Translations under genes and position numbers: made by a program
DNA from: Peptacetobacter hiranonis
GTDB taxonomy: Bacteria > Bacillota > Clostridia > Peptostreptococcales > Peptostreptococcaceae
Assembly: GCF_008151785.1 (NCBI RefSeq)
Contig: NZ_CP036523.1
Location: 1,674,001-1,738,000, forward strand
DNA: 64,000 nucleotides
Direction: 5' to 3'
In this document: piece after piece, positions 44,280 to 53,872 of the stretch
Numbering within the stretch: the first letter of the stretch is position 1
How the letters are laid out: every line of letters begins with the position of its first letter
Notes under the pieces: generated by a model
Told to the model about the DNA's origin: nothing
The model's input: the letters and a program-made list of their open reading frames with translations, nothing else
The model's database searches: none

Positions 44280-46530
44280 TTCCTAGCTCCTCCTTTGAAA
44301 GTTGTGATAGAGCTATCTGTTTGTATACTTCACAAGTTTTTAGAAGCTCTTCGTGTGTTCCTTTTCCTATTACTTTTCCTTCATCTAAAACAATAATCTG
44401 TTCTGCATGTAATATTGTACTTATTCTCTGTGCAACTATTAAAACTGTACTATCTCCAGTTTTCTTTTTAAGAGCTTTTCTTAAAGCTGCATCAGTTTTT
44501 AAATCTAGTGCAGAGAAACTATCGTCAAATATATAAATTTCAGGATTTTTAGCTATTGCTCTAGCTATAGATAATCTCTGTTTCTGTCCACCAGATACAT
44601 TTGTACCACCCTGTGCAATCTTAGTATCAAATCCTTCTGGTTTTGAATCTATAAATTCTGTAGCCTGTGCTATTTCGGCTGCTTCTCTAATCTCTTCATC
44701 TGTAGCATCAGGATTTCCGTATCTCAAGTTAGATGCTATTGTTCCTGTAAATAATATTCCCTTCTGAGGAACATAACCAATCTTATCTCTTAAATCCTTC
44801 TGAGTTACCTCTCTTATATCTACACCATCTACTAAAATTTGACCTTCTGTTACGTCAAAGAATCTAGGTATTAAGTTTATTAATGTAGACTTCCCACTAC
44901 CTGTACTTCCTATAAATGCTGTAGTTTCTCCAGGTTTAGCAGTAAATGATATATCTGATAATATATTTTCTTCTGCATCTGGATATTTAAATGAAACATT
45001 TTTAAATTCAACAACACCCTTTTTATTTCCAGAGAATTCTTTTGCACTCTTAGGATCTTCTATTGTAGGTTCTGTTTCTATTACTTCACATATACGTCCT
45101 GCAGAAACTGAAGCTCTTGGTATCATAACTGACATCATAGCTATTACAAGGAATGACATTATTATCTGCATAGTATACTGAATAAACGCCATCATATCCC
45201 CAACCTGCATAGTACCTGCATCTATACTATAAGTACCTTTGTAAACTATAAGAACTGCTATTAAGTTCATTACAAGCATCATAGCTGGCATCATACAAGA
45301 CATTATTCTATTTACAAATATATTTACCTTAGTAAGGTCACCATTTGCCTTATCAAATCTTTCTTCTTCGTGTTTCTGATTGCTGAATGCTCTTATTGGC
45401 ATTATACCTGTTATTATTTCCCTAGAAACTAGGTTTAATCTATCCACAAGATTCTGAACTAGTTTAAACTTAGGCATTACAAATGTAAATAATATTCCAA
45501 GTAAGAATACTATACAAAGTACTGCTACACCTATTATCCAACTCATAGATACATTTGTATTTATAACCTTAAATATACCCATCATGGCCATCATTGGAGC
45601 GTAGAATATAAATCTAAGAATCATAACCATCATCATCTGTATCTGCTGTATATCATTTGTACTTCTAGTTATTAAAGAAGCTGTTGAGAATTTTTTCATC
45701 TCTTCATTTGAGAATGCCATAACTTTTTCATAAACATTATTTCTAAGTGTTTTACCAAGTGTAGCCGCTACCTTAGCTGCTAAATAAGTAACTATTATTG
45801 TTACAAACATACTTAAAATAGCTATTCCAAGCATCTGAGCACCAGATTTTAGTATGTATTTATTCTGTAAATTATCTAAATCAATTCCTATGCTCTTATA
45901 CTCATTATTTACATAGGCAATAGCACTCTGAGTTATTATACTGTCTGGCATAGAGTCAAACTTTTTAAACATTTCTTTTCTCATCGGTGCTAACTGTTCC
46001 TCAGGCATAGTTTCCATTATCTCTATAAGAGATTTATCTTTCATAACCATAGCTGCCTGTGGAGGCATCATTTTTAAAATACCTTCTTTTATCTTTTTAC
46101 TCTCCTCACCATCTTTTTCTATAGCAAGAAGTGCCATTTCTGGCTTACCAAGGATTTCGTTTAATTTTTCATTTTTTTCCTTGTCTATTTCTTTTAATAC
46201 ATATACATTTTCTGTTTCTAACTTAGGATATTTTTCAACATATTCATCATACTTTTCATCGCTTGTATCCCCAGATTTTACTAATGTATATGCATCTTCA
46301 ACAGTATCTTTATCGTTATTATCGACAAACATAAGCAGTCTTTTTAATTCATTTTCTTTTATAACTTCTGGTACCGCATTTTCTATACCACCTTGCTGTA
46401 TACCAATATTGACTATTTTTGATGTATAGTCTGGTAGTGATATATCACATAATGCCTGTACTAAAAGTAGAATTATTATTGCCACTACTGATACTGCTGA
46501 TTTTTTTAAGTATTTCATTATTTTCAGCAT
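44272..46530 (-). CDS. ABC exporter half-transporter, subunit 1 with extracytoplasmic insert
   Basis: A 752-residue exporter. Between membrane helix 1 and helix 2 there is a long hydrophilic insert (about residues 40-235), as in the larger partner of LmrCD/BmrCD-type pairs. The ATPase domain has Walker A GSTGSGKST, signature VSGGQ and Walker B IYIFDDSFSALD; the residue after the Walker B aspartates is Ser rather than the catalytic Glu, so this half has a degenerate site, the usual asymmetry of heterodimers. ATG 46530 has AAAGGA upstream, with TTG 46536 as the longer alternative. A MarR regulator gene precedes it by about 106 bp. Confidence 0.92.
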   Translation of the reverse strand: MLKIMKYLKKSAVSVVAIIILLLVQALCDISLPDYTSKIVNIGIQQGGIENAVPEVIKENELKRLLMFVDNNDKDTVEDAYTLVKSGDTSDEKYDEYVEKYPKLETENVYVLKEIDKEKNEKLNEILGKPEMALLAIEKDGEESKKIKEGILKMMPPQAAMVMKDKSLIEIMETMPEEQLAPMRKEMFKKFDSMPDSIITQSAIAYVNNEYKSIGIDLDNLQNKYILKSGAQMLGIAILSMFVTIIVTYLAAKVAATLGKTLRNNVYEKVMAFSNEEMKKFSTASLITRSTNDIQQIQMMMVMILRFIFYAPMMAMMGIFKVINTNVSMSWIIGVAVLCIVFLLGILFTFVMPKFKLVQNLVDRLNLVSREIITGIMPIRAFSNQKHEEERFDKANGDLTKVNIFVNRIMSCMMPAMMLVMNLIAVLIVYKGTYSIDAGTMQVGDMMAFIQYTMQIIMSFLVIAMMSVMIPRASVSAGRICEVIETEPTIEDPKSAKEFSGNKKGVVEFKNVSFKYPDAEENILSDISFTAKPGETTAFIGSTGSGKSTLINLIPRFFDVTEGQILVDGVDIREVTQKDLRDKIGYVPQKGILFTGTIASNLRYGNPDATDEEIREAAEIAQATEFIDSKPEGFDTKIAQGGTNVSGGQKQRLSIARAIAKNPEIYIFDDSFSALDLKTDAALRKALKKKTGDSTVLIVAQRISTILHAEQIIVLDEGKVIGKGTHEELLKTCEVYKQIALSQLSKEELGNE

Positions 46531-46636
46531 AATCAATTTTCCTTTCAGTTTTTTTATCTTTATTTTAGAGTTGTTTATAGTTTTTTATTTAATTGATATA
46601 TTTTTCTTTTATATCTTTTTTAGTTTAGTTTCATTT

Positions 46637-47092
46637 TTAGCTATGTTTGCTTATATTTTCAATTATCTTTTTTAAAAGCATTTTTGTTAATAACTTTTGC
46701 TCATCAGAAAAACCTTCAAAGCATATATCATCTAATTCGTTATTTACATTTATTATCGCGTTGTATTTTTCTCTTCCCTTATCCGTTAAATAAACTCTAG
46801 TCTTTCTCCGGTCTTTTTCATCTGCAACCTTTTTTACAAGGCCTAGTTTTTCCATTCTCGATACCATAGTTGTAGTTGTAGATGCTTTTACATTTCTACA
46901 CGCCGTTAGTTCTTTCAAACTTTGACCTTCATTATGATATAGAGAAATTATTATATATGGCTGTCCATGATGAAGTCCTTCTCTCTTTAAATGCTCATCA
47001 GTAAGATTAAAGTGAGCTCTAAAAAGCCTCATCAATGTTGTCGTAAGCTTATCCTCAAAATCTTTAGAGTGAAGTTTACATTCTTCTTTCAT
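46637..47092 (-). CDS. MarR-family regulator of the exporter operon
   Basis: A 151-residue MarR-type winged helix. The recognition region LKELTACRNVKASTTTTMVSRMEKLGLVKKVADEKDRRKTRVYLT shows the MarR DNA-binding core and the DxRxxxVxLT wing (here DRRKTRVYLT). It should bind the operon's own promoter and be released by a drug-like ligand. ATG 47092 has AGGAGGTG upstream. It is the first gene of the operon with the two exporter halves. Confidence 0.9.
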   Translation of the reverse strand: MKEECKLHSKDFEDKLTTTLMRLFRAHFNLTDEHLKREGLHHGQPYIIISLYHNEGQSLKELTACRNVKASTTTTMVSRMEKLGLVKKVADEKDRRKTRVYLTDKGREKYNAIINVNNELDDICFEGFSDEQKLLTKMLLKKIIENISKHS

Positions 47093-47340
47093 AATCACAC
47101 CTCCTCAAAAATAATTTAATTAGTTGGTTAACTATTATATTAGACTAATTCATTTTAATATACAATAATTTTTTGTAACTTTTCACATTAATTTCACCTT
47201 TTTTATTATATTTTATTTATGAAAACCTTTCTTTATAAAAATAAATGTAAAATATATATATGATACAAATAAATTCAACTAACTTCCAAGAGAAAAAATA
47301 TACTTAGCTAACTAAATATATTCTTATAAAAATTTCAATA

Positions 47341-47375
47341 AAAAAGCAGCTATGCTATTTGCATAACCGCTACTT
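47341..47375 (-). terminator. terminator of the carbonic anhydrase/PTS IIA operon
   Basis: Minus-strand AGCGGTTATGC pairs imperfectly with GCATAGCTGCT, followed by six T. Confidence 0.7.
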
Positions 47376-47735
47376 TTCTTTTTCGAGTTTTTCAATTCTT
47401 TCAACTAAATTTTTTTCCATGTCACTATATTTCCTACACATATCTACCATTTCTTTTGCTAATTCTCTATATGTAATTGTACCCATGAAATGATCCTGAG
47501 AATGAATCAATATAAGTTCTCCACATTCCTTAGATTTCTTATCACCTATTTTAGCCAAAGCAGCTTCTGCATCCTGCGCTTTTGAAAACTCATCATCAGA
47601 CTTTTTTAAATGCTCATCTGCTTCTTTAAAATCTCCATTTTTAGCACTTTTTATAGCTTCAGATGCGTAATATTTTGCCATCCCAGAATATCCTATTACA
47701 CTAAAAATACATTCCTCTAAATTTTCTTTATTCAA
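47370..47735 (-). CDS. orphan PTS lactose/cellobiose-family IIA protein
   Basis: A 121-residue all-helical EIIA of the Lac/Cel type. The phosphorylatable His is in ILIHSQDHFM (HxxDH pattern) and the family ending ITYRELAKEMV is present. No IIB or IIC gene is in the window, so it is an orphan, more likely a regulatory phospho-acceptor or a subunit for a distant permease. The frame opens at TTG 47750, but GGAAGTGAG is best placed for the TTG at 47735, which also gives the usual family start (MNKENLEE...). It follows the carbonic anhydrase gene by 27 bp. Confidence 0.75.
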   Translation of the reverse strand: MNKENLEECIFSVIGYSGMAKYYASEAIKSAKNGDFKEADEHLKKSDDEFSKAQDAEAALAKIGDKKSKECGELILIHSQDHFMGTITYRELAKEMVDMCRKYSDMEKNLVERIEKLEKEK

Positions 47736-47762
47736 CAAGCTCACTTCCAAACTTTTTAATAT

Positions 47763-48326
47763 TTACTGTTCATATCCGTTTACAATTACATCTATTTTTC
47801 CAGTAGATGGATCCATAGCAAGACCATGAACCTTTATATCTTTTGGCATTAATGGATGTTCTTTTATAGTTTTTACTGTATCTACTATAGACTGCTCAAC
47901 AGAGTCAAATCCATGTAACCATTTCTTTAAATCTATTCCTGCTTTTTCTAGAGTATTTATTACTTCTTCAGATATGCCTTTTTCTTTTATCTTTTCAATC
48001 ATTTCATCTGTATTTTCATTACACATACCACATTCGTAATGTCCTACAACCATTACCTCATCTACATCAAACTCGCATATAGACACTATTATACTTCTCA
48101 TAGTACTTCCAAAAGGATGTGTTACAACTGCACCGGCATTTTTTATAAGTTTAACATCCCCGTTCTTTATATTCATCGCACTTGGTAAAAGCGAAGTAAG
48201 TCTTGTATCCATACAAGAAAGTATTACTATTTTTCTATTTGGTTTCTTTGAAGTAGAAAAATCTTCATATCCTTTTGACTCTACAAATTCTCTATTGTCT
48301 TTTAATATTTCATCTAATTTTGTCAT
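47763..48326 (-). CDS. beta-carbonic anhydrase
   Basis: A 187-residue beta-class carbonic anhydrase. Zinc and catalytic residues are visible: Cys38-x-Asp40-x-Arg42 in LSCMDTR, and His and Cys in VVGHYECGMC. It interconverts carbon dioxide and bicarbonate in the cytosol, which anaerobes need for carboxylations. ATG 48326 has GGGAGAG upstream; ATG 48341 is an unlikely longer start. It leads a two-gene operon with the orphan PTS IIA protein. Confidence 0.92.
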   Translation of the reverse strand: MTKLDEILKDNREFVESKGYEDFSTSKKPNRKIVILSCMDTRLTSLLPSAMNIKNGDVKLIKNAGAVVTHPFGSTMRSIIVSICEFDVDEVMVVGHYECGMCNENTDEMIEKIKEKGISEEVINTLEKAGIDLKKWLHGFDSVEQSIVDTVKTIKEHPLMPKDIKVHGLAMDPSTGKIDVIVNGYEQ

Positions 48327-48589
48327 ATATATCTCTCCCATTCTATTATTTTTTACTATTTTATTTTAATTTTAATACCCTCAAAAAAATTTTTCAATCT
48401 TTATAAATTTATAGCTTTTTTCTTTTCTATGTTATTTATTTTTTTGAAACTTTATGTTAGAATTATAAGTGTATTTTGCTTTATTATATCTAATGACAGA
48501 AATATAACAATTTATATTATAAATAAAAATTTTTAAACAAGCAGAATATTGTTATCATTATTTAATTATAATTTTATAGGAGGAAAAAT

Positions 48590-49051
48590 ATGAGTTTAAA
48601 ACAGAGATTTGCAGAATCATTCGCAAGATCTAAAACAATGTCTGGCCCAGAAAAAAAAGCCAACGAAATATTAGGTAAAATAATATTAAAGAAAACTATA
48701 GTACCTATCGTAATAATGCTTATAGTATTATTTGGAGGTATATATCTTCACATAAATGGTTGGGTAACATTCGGAATAAACATAGCAATAGCTGTAATTT
48801 CATTCTTTGTTATAAGAAAACAGGCTGAAAAATATCAGACTTTCACACCATATGTCGGTACTTTAGTATCTCTTGAAAAAAGAGACAAAAACAACTATGT
48901 TGCAATAATCAAACAGGGTAAAAAACCTATCAAATTAGAAATACGTTACGGTGGGGAAGATCTTGAACATATAAGAAGAAACCAGCTAATACAGGTAAGC
49001 TACAATGCAGAAGCTAAAATGGCAATAGTAGTTACAAACAACAACAGATAA
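48590..49051 (+). CDS. unknown two-helix membrane protein
   Basis: A 153-residue protein I do not recognise. A basic N-terminus (about 1-35) precedes two membrane helices (about 36-52 and 56-76), and a soluble C-terminal domain (about 85-153) looks like a small beta fold (YVGTLVSLEKRDKNNYVAII). It may be an anchored OB-like or SH3-like domain. ATG 48590 has AGGAGG upstream. It is a single gene with its own terminator. Confidence 0.75.
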   Translation: MSLKQRFAESFARSKTMSGPEKKANEILGKIILKKTIVPIVIMLIVLFGGIYLHINGWVTFGINIAIAVISFFVIRKQAEKYQTFTPYVGTLVSLEKRDKNNYVAIIKQGKKPIKLEIRYGGEDLEHIRRNQLIQVSYNAEAKMAIVVTNNNR

Positions 49052-49064
49052 TTTTTAGAAATTC

Positions 49065-49095
49065 AGGCTTCTGCTTTTTAGCAGGAGCCTTTCTG
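49065..49095 (+). terminator. terminator of the two-helix protein gene
   Basis: AGGCTTCTGC and GCAGGAGCCT form a 10-bp stem (one G-U pair) followed by TTTCT. Confidence 0.75.
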
Positions 49096-49139
49096 TTATA
49101 CAAAAGCTCTTTTTATTTTTAGGAGAGGAATTATTTGAT

Positions 49140-49574
49140 ATGAACAAACTTTTAAAATCTGACAATTTTTTTGAGCACTATTTTAGATTACTAACACTGT
49201 GCTTTTGGCCAATTATGTGGTACAAGTGGAATGTTATTTCCAGTAGAAAATTAGAATACATATTATTTTTAAGCTATTCTCTATTTGCTGGAATATATTT
49301 TATACTTTTTGTAATTAGATTTTTCAAGGCTGATGAAGAGAAAAAATCATCTATGATGTTTTACTACAGATCTAGTACCGTTGTAGCCTTTGTTGTTTCA
49401 CTTTTCAGTTTTGTGCTATTTCCTAAAAACATACCTCTTTTCTACTTTAAAATATTCTCTATATGCGTTTATTTGTATTTTTCTTATAGAGAAGTTTTCA
49501 AGAAAAAGAATGATGAAGGTGTCGTAGGAATTATGTCATTTTTACTATTGTTAGCACTCACTATCTTCTACTAA
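49140..49574 (+). CDS. unknown four-helix membrane protein
   Basis: A 144-residue protein with four or five hydrophobic helices and Tyr/Phe-rich loops; no motif or family is recognised. ATG 49140 has AGGAGAGG upstream at a slightly long spacing. It lies 89 bp after the previous gene behind a terminator, so it needs read-through or its own promoter. No terminator is evident after it. Confidence 0.6.
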   Translation: MNKLLKSDNFFEHYFRLLTLCFWPIMWYKWNVISSRKLEYILFLSYSLFAGIYFILFVIRFFKADEEKKSSMMFYYRSSTVVAFVVSLFSFVLFPKNIPLFYFKIFSICVYLYFSYREVFKKKNDEGVVGIMSFLLLLALTIFY

Positions 49575-49593
49575 CAATTTTTGCTTGAGGCAT

Positions 49594-49622
49594 TAGACAA
49601 AATCGTTTTTTTCTGTTATTAT
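49594..49622 (+). promoter_or_regulatory. promoter of the parvulin gene
   Basis: TAGACA (49594-49599), 17-bp spacer, TATTAT (49617-49622). Confidence 0.5.
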
Positions 49623-49668
49623 AAATGATAGAAATAAATTTTATTTAAAGAAAGAAGGAAAATTTATC

Positions 49669-50451
49669 ATGGAAAGAAAAGTATTAGCCACTATAAATGG
49701 TAGAGAAATATCTAACATAGACTTAGATAACGCTGTAAAATCAATGCATCCACAGCAGCAGATGCGGTTCCAGAGTGAAGAAGGTAAAAAAAGATTATTA
49801 GAAGACCTTGTTAACCAGGAATTATTCTACTTAGAAGCAAAAGACAACAAAGTTGATGAAACTGAAGAATTCAAAGCTTTAATGGAACAGGTTACTATAA
49901 ACATGTTAAAACAGCATGCTTTAAATCAGTTATTCATGGCTGCTATGCCAACAGAAGAAGAAGCTAAAGCTTACTACGATGAACATCAGGATGAATTCAA
50001 AGTTGATGAAATGGCTAAAGCTAGACATATACTTATAAAAGCTGAAAACGAAGATGAATTCGCTGCAGCTGAAGCTAGAGCTAAAGAAATAGCTGAAGAA
50101 ATAAAAGCTGGAGAAAAAACATTTGAACAGGCTGCTATAGACTACTCTGATTGCCCATCTAACATGCAGGGTGGAGATCTTGGTTTATTCGGAAAAGGAC
50201 AGATGGTTCCTGAATTCGAAGAAGCAGTATTCAGCATGAACGAAGGTGAATTATCTGAACCAGTTAAAACTTCATTCGGATATCACTTAATAAAAGTTGA
50301 AGAACGTCACAAAGCTGGTGTATCTAAATTCGAAGAAGTAAAAGACGAAATACTAGGTAAATTAGCTCAGTTAAAACAGCTAAAAGCTTACGAAGACAAA
50401 GTTGCTGAATTAAGAGAAAAATACGCTAGTGCATACACTTTAAATGACTAA
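49669..50451 (+). CDS. cytoplasmic parvulin-type peptidyl-prolyl isomerase
   Basis: A 260-residue protein with a SurA/PrsA-like N-terminal helical chaperone domain (about 1-100), a parvulin rotamase domain (about 112-212: KARHILIKAE, GGDLGLFGKGQMVPEF, KTSFGYHLIKVEER) and a C-terminal helix. Unlike PrsA it has no signal peptide or lipobox, so it should act in the cytosol, perhaps as a trigger-factor-like folding helper. ATG 49669 has AAGAAGGAA upstream. It is a single gene with a strong promoter and terminator. Confidence 0.92.
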   Translation: MERKVLATINGREISNIDLDNAVKSMHPQQQMRFQSEEGKKRLLEDLVNQELFYLEAKDNKVDETEEFKALMEQVTINMLKQHALNQLFMAAMPTEEEAKAYYDEHQDEFKVDEMAKARHILIKAENEDEFAAAEARAKEIAEEIKAGEKTFEQAAIDYSDCPSNMQGGDLGLFGKGQMVPEFEEAVFSMNEGELSEPVKTSFGYHLIKVEERHKAGVSKFEEVKDEILGKLAQLKQLKAYEDKVAELREKYASAYTLND

Positions 50452-50463
50452 TTAAAAACATAA

Positions 50464-50495
50464 AGACTGTTGCAAAAATTGCAACAGTCTTTTTT
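50464..50495. terminator. terminator of the parvulin gene
   Basis: AGACTGTTGC and GCAACAGTCT form a perfect 10-bp stem followed by six T. It also faces the convergent degV gene. Confidence 0.9.
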
Positions 50496-50507
50496 ATATA
50501 CTCATAT

Positions 50508-51365
50508 TTAATTTTCTTTTAAGAAATATCCAAATCCTACTGTCCCATCTCCACAGTGACTAGCTATTGTGCATCCAACACTGTATTCATGGAATTTAGT
50601 TATTCCTGTTCTTTTTGTAAGCTGTTCTTTTATACCTTCTAATTCTTTTTCACTACCTGTTATAGCAGCTACATGAATCTCATCATTGTATATTCTATCT
50701 TTATCTCTTTCAGCTTCTTCAAGCATCATTTCTATCGCTTTTTTCTTACCTCTAGTCTTTTTCCAAACATCAAGACCTTCTGTAGTCATCTCTATTATAG
50801 GTTTAACTCCAAAAGTGCTACCTAATATAAACTGCATTCCACTACATCTTCCACCTTTATAAAGGTAATCTAACTTATCCATTGTGAAGAATAATTTGTA
50901 GTGATGAAGAACTTTTTCTATCTCAGCTATTGTATCTTCAACAGATCTACCTTCTTCTAATAAATTATAAGTGTTTCTAACTAGTCCACCTATTGCTCCA
51001 CATAAATTTAAAGAGTCTATTATATGTATGTTTTCATTATTGTCAAACATATTCTTTGCTATCATAGCATTTGCAACTGTAGAAGATAATTTTGAAGAAA
51101 GTCCTATGTATATTATAGTATCTCCTTTTTCTACATACGGCTCAAATGCTGCGTAGAATTCTGCTGGAGAAGGAGATGCTGTCTTAGGTAGTTCTCCTGT
51201 CTTCTTCACTATTTCTAATATTTCTTTTGTAGTTATATCTATACCTTCTTTGTATACTTCCTCACCAAAGTTTATTGTTAGAGGAATTATACCTATATTC
51301 ATTCTATTTACCTCTTCTATAGGTAAGTCGCAAGTACTATCTGAAAATATTTTTATTCCTTCCAT
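50508..51365 (-). CDS. DegV-family fatty-acid-binding protein
   Basis: A 285-residue DegV protein. The opening IFSDSTCDLP and the later TASPSPAEFYAAFE, YIGLSSKLSSTVANA and GGRCSG motifs place it in the family, whose members bind a single fatty acid and act as FakB subunits with the kinase FakA, feeding host or exogenous fatty acids to phospholipid synthesis. No fakA lies near. ATG 51365 has GGGAGGA upstream. It is a single gene. Confidence 0.93.
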   Translation of the reverse strand: MEGIKIFSDSTCDLPIEEVNRMNIGIIPLTINFGEEVYKEGIDITTKEILEIVKKTGELPKTASPSPAEFYAAFEPYVEKGDTIIYIGLSSKLSSTVANAMIAKNMFDNNENIHIIDSLNLCGAIGGLVRNTYNLLEEGRSVEDTIAEIEKVLHHYKLFFTMDKLDYLYKGGRCSGMQFILGSTFGVKPIIEMTTEGLDVWKKTRGKKKAIEMMLEEAERDKDRIYNDEIHVAAITGSEKELEGIKEQLTKRTGITKFHEYSVGCTIASHCGDGTVGFGYFLKEN

Positions 51366-51479
51366 TACGTCCTCCCATTATATAGTCTATTTTTATAGTC
51401 CATATCTAATTTTATAGGAAATGAATATTTTATTCAATTCTTTTTAGCTTCAAATGTTAAATTTAAGCCGTTCAACCGA

Positions 51480-51513
51480 CAAAAAAAGAGAGAAATAACA
51501 ACCGCTATCTCTC
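51480..51513 (-). terminator. terminator of the amino-acid ABC operon
   Basis: Minus-strand GAGAGATA pairs with TATTTCTC, followed by seven T. Confidence 0.75.
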
Positions 51514-51530
51514 CCTTATTTTTTATTATT

Positions 51531-52196
51531 TTATTTATTATTATTTTTTACTTCTTTTATAATTCCCGCTTCTAACCTAATTATTTTATCAGCTATTACA
51601 TCACAGAATCCAATATCATGAGTAACTATTATTATAGCCATTCCGTTTTCTTTTAATTTTTTAATGACATCTATTACATTTTGTATAGACTCAGGATCTA
51701 GTGCTGAAGTTGGCTCATCAAAGCATATTACATCTGGTTTTAACGCACAAGCTCTAGCTATTGCAACTCTCTGCTGCTGACCACCTGACAACTGGAAAGG
51801 ATAATTATCCCCCTTATCTGTAAGGTCTACCATTTTTAAAAGCTCATTTGCTTTTTTCAATGCCTCTTCTTTATTTTCTCCAAATACATTTACAGGTGAT
51901 TCTATTATATTTTCTATAACAGTCATATGAGGAAATAGGTTAAAGTTTTGAAATACCATTCCAATCTTTCCTCTTACCTTCTTCATATCGTTATTATTTT
52001 TTATAGCCTCTCCATTTAATATAAGTTCTCCAGAATCAAACTCTTCTAATCCATTTATACATCTCATAAGAGTTGTTTTACCTGCTCCAGATTTTCCAAC
52101 TACAACAGCTATCTCTCCGTCCTTTACATCAAATGAAATATCTTTTAAAACTTCTGCATCTTTAAATTTTTTCTTTAAATTTATAACCTCTATCAT
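51531..52196 (-). CDS. polar amino-acid ABC transporter ATPase
   Basis: A 221-residue ATPase of the GlnQ/HisP group: Walker A GKSGAGKTT, signature LSGGQ and Walker B ICFDEPTSALDPE. It energises uptake with the permease and lipoprotein encoded upstream in the same T-box operon. It lacks the last 20 or so residues of GlnQ but all motifs are intact. ATG 52196 has AGGAGGA upstream. Confidence 0.93.
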   Translation of the reverse strand: MIEVINLKKKFKDAEVLKDISFDVKDGEIAVVVGKSGAGKTTLMRCINGLEEFDSGELILNGEAIKNNNDMKKVRGKIGMVFQNFNLFPHMTVIENIIESPVNVFGENKEEALKKANELLKMVDLTDKGDNYPFQLSGGQQQRVAIARACALKPDVICFDEPTSALDPESIQNVIDVIKKLKENGMAIIIVTHDIGFCDVIADKIIRLEAGIIKEVKNNNK

Positions 52197-52253
52197 TTCG
52201 CATTCCTCCTAGTTGAAATTAAGCTCTAAACCGTAAGTTCAATATCAAAACTC

Positions 52254-52865
52254 TTAATTATAGTAAGAATATCTCTTTTCAAGTTTTTCAAATACTTTTG
52301 TAAGAATTGCTATGAATACTAAGTAGATTAAACCTGCCCATGCAAGTGGCATTAAACTTCCTTCTCTGTTCATCGCTATCTGAGATATTCTTAATATATC
52401 GTTTAGACCTAATATATATACAAGAGAAGTATCTTTTACAAGTGTTATTACTTCATTTGATACAGGCGCTAATACTCTTTTTACAACCTGAGGAAGTATT
52501 ATTCTTTTATACATTGAAACTTTATCAAATCCTAAAACATAAGCTGCTTCGTACTGACCTTTGTCTATTGATTGTATTCCCCCTCTAAATATCTCTGCAA
52601 AATATGCTGTATAATTGAAGAAGAATGCAACCGCTCCTGCTGTAAATCTATCAAATGTTATTCCTATAAGTGGAAGACCATAGAATATAACTATCATCTG
52701 AAGAAGAAGTGGAGTACCTCTCATTATAAGTATGTAAAAAGATGTCACCTTTCTTATTATTACGTTTTTTGAAATTCTTAAAAGAGCTACTCCAATCCCA
52801 GCTGGAATTGAAAGTACTAATGTTATTGCAAATAGCGCTACGACTATTTTTATACCTTCTATCAT
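52254..52865 (-). CDS. polar amino-acid ABC transporter permease
   Basis: A 203-residue permease of the HisMQ/GlnP type, five helices, with the coupling motif EAAYVLGFDKVSMYKRIILPQ. A single permease is encoded, so it probably forms a homodimer. I prefer ATG 52865 to ATG 52874 because AAGGAG is too close to the latter. It lies between the lipoprotein gene and the ATPase gene. Confidence 0.9.
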   Translation of the reverse strand: MIEGIKIVVALFAITLVLSIPAGIGVALLRISKNVIIRKVTSFYILIMRGTPLLLQMIVIFYGLPLIGITFDRFTAGAVAFFFNYTAYFAEIFRGGIQSIDKGQYEAAYVLGFDKVSMYKRIILPQVVKRVLAPVSNEVITLVKDTSLVYILGLNDILRISQIAMNREGSLMPLAWAGLIYLVFIAILTKVFEKLEKRYSYYN

Positions 52866-52971
52866 AATTCTCATTCTCCTTCACTGCTTTATTTCCTTAA
52901 TTAATCAATAAATCTATTCCCTTTATTTTATATAATTTACTTCTATATTTAACTATTCCCTTTAACATATC

Positions 52972-53751
52972 TTATTTGAACCATTTTGCATATATTTCGT
53001 CAAATGTTCCATCATCTTTTATTTCTTTTAATGTATCATTTACCTTATCTCTTAATTCTGTGTTGTCTTTTGCAAATGCTACTACATAATCTTCTAATCC
53101 GAAGTTTTCTTCTAATACTTTATATTTATCTTCACCTTTCTGTGACATATAGTATCTTATTAAAACTTCATCTCCTGCTACTGCTGAAGTTCTTCCTATC
53201 TCTAAATCTCTAAGAGCTTTATCATAAGTATCGTAAAGAACTGGTGCTCCACCTTTTAATGAACTTACAAACTCTGTATCTGTTTCTACTGCAGCCTGAG
53301 CTGTTGATTCCTGCTGAGTTCCTACTTCTTTTCCTGCTAAATCAGCTTTCTTATTTATATTTGAATCTGCCATTGTAACTATTATCTGTTTGTTCTGAAG
53401 ATATGGATCTGAATAAGAAACTATTTTCTTTCTTTCTTGGCTTAATGAATATCCATTCCATAAAACATCTACGTTACCGCTGTTTAACTCTGTTTCTTTC
53501 ATTGACCAATCTATTGGCTGGAACTCTACTTCCATTCCTAATCTCTCAAATGTTTCTTTTGCTAAATCAACGTCAAATCCTACTGTATTTCCATCTTCAT
53601 CTAAAAATCCCATAGGTACAAATGTGTTGTCAAATCCTACGATTACCTTGTTATCTGCACTTCCACTATCTTTTGATGAACAAGCTGTCATCCCTAATAC
53701 CATTACCATTGCTGCAAATACTACCATCACTTTTCTTAATAATTTTTTCAT
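52972..53751 (-). CDS. amino-acid-binding lipoprotein
   Basis: A 259-residue family 3 solute-binding protein. The signal ends in the lipobox GMTAC (Cys near residue 24). The mature domain reads GFDNTFVPMGFLDEDGNTVGFD, then WNGYSLSQERKKIVSYSDPY and AGKEVGTQQESTAQAA, typical of binding proteins for polar amino acids. The Arg in this family that grips the carboxylate appears to be in SLSQERK. ATG 53751 has AGGAGGAAA upstream. It is the first gene after the T-box, so it senses the charging of the tRNA whose amino acid it probably imports. Confidence 0.93.
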   Translation of the reverse strand: MKKLLRKVMVVFAAMVMVLGMTACSSKDSGSADNKVIVGFDNTFVPMGFLDEDGNTVGFDVDLAKETFERLGMEVEFQPIDWSMKETELNSGNVDVLWNGYSLSQERKKIVSYSDPYLQNKQIIVTMADSNINKKADLAGKEVGTQQESTAQAAVETDTEFVSSLKGGAPVLYDTYDKALRDLEIGRTSAVAGDEVLIRYYMSQKGEDKYKVLEENFGLEDYVVAFAKDNTELRDKVNDTLKEIKDDGTFDEIYAKWFK

Positions 53752-53872
53752 TTTCGTTTCCTCCTGTAATTATATTTTTTATTCTTGCAGTTATGCAAAT
53801 ATTCAGAAAACCTTTCTTGTGATAATTCTCAGATTTAACTCCACTTTCATTCAAGCAGTTTCTATTTTTAGG

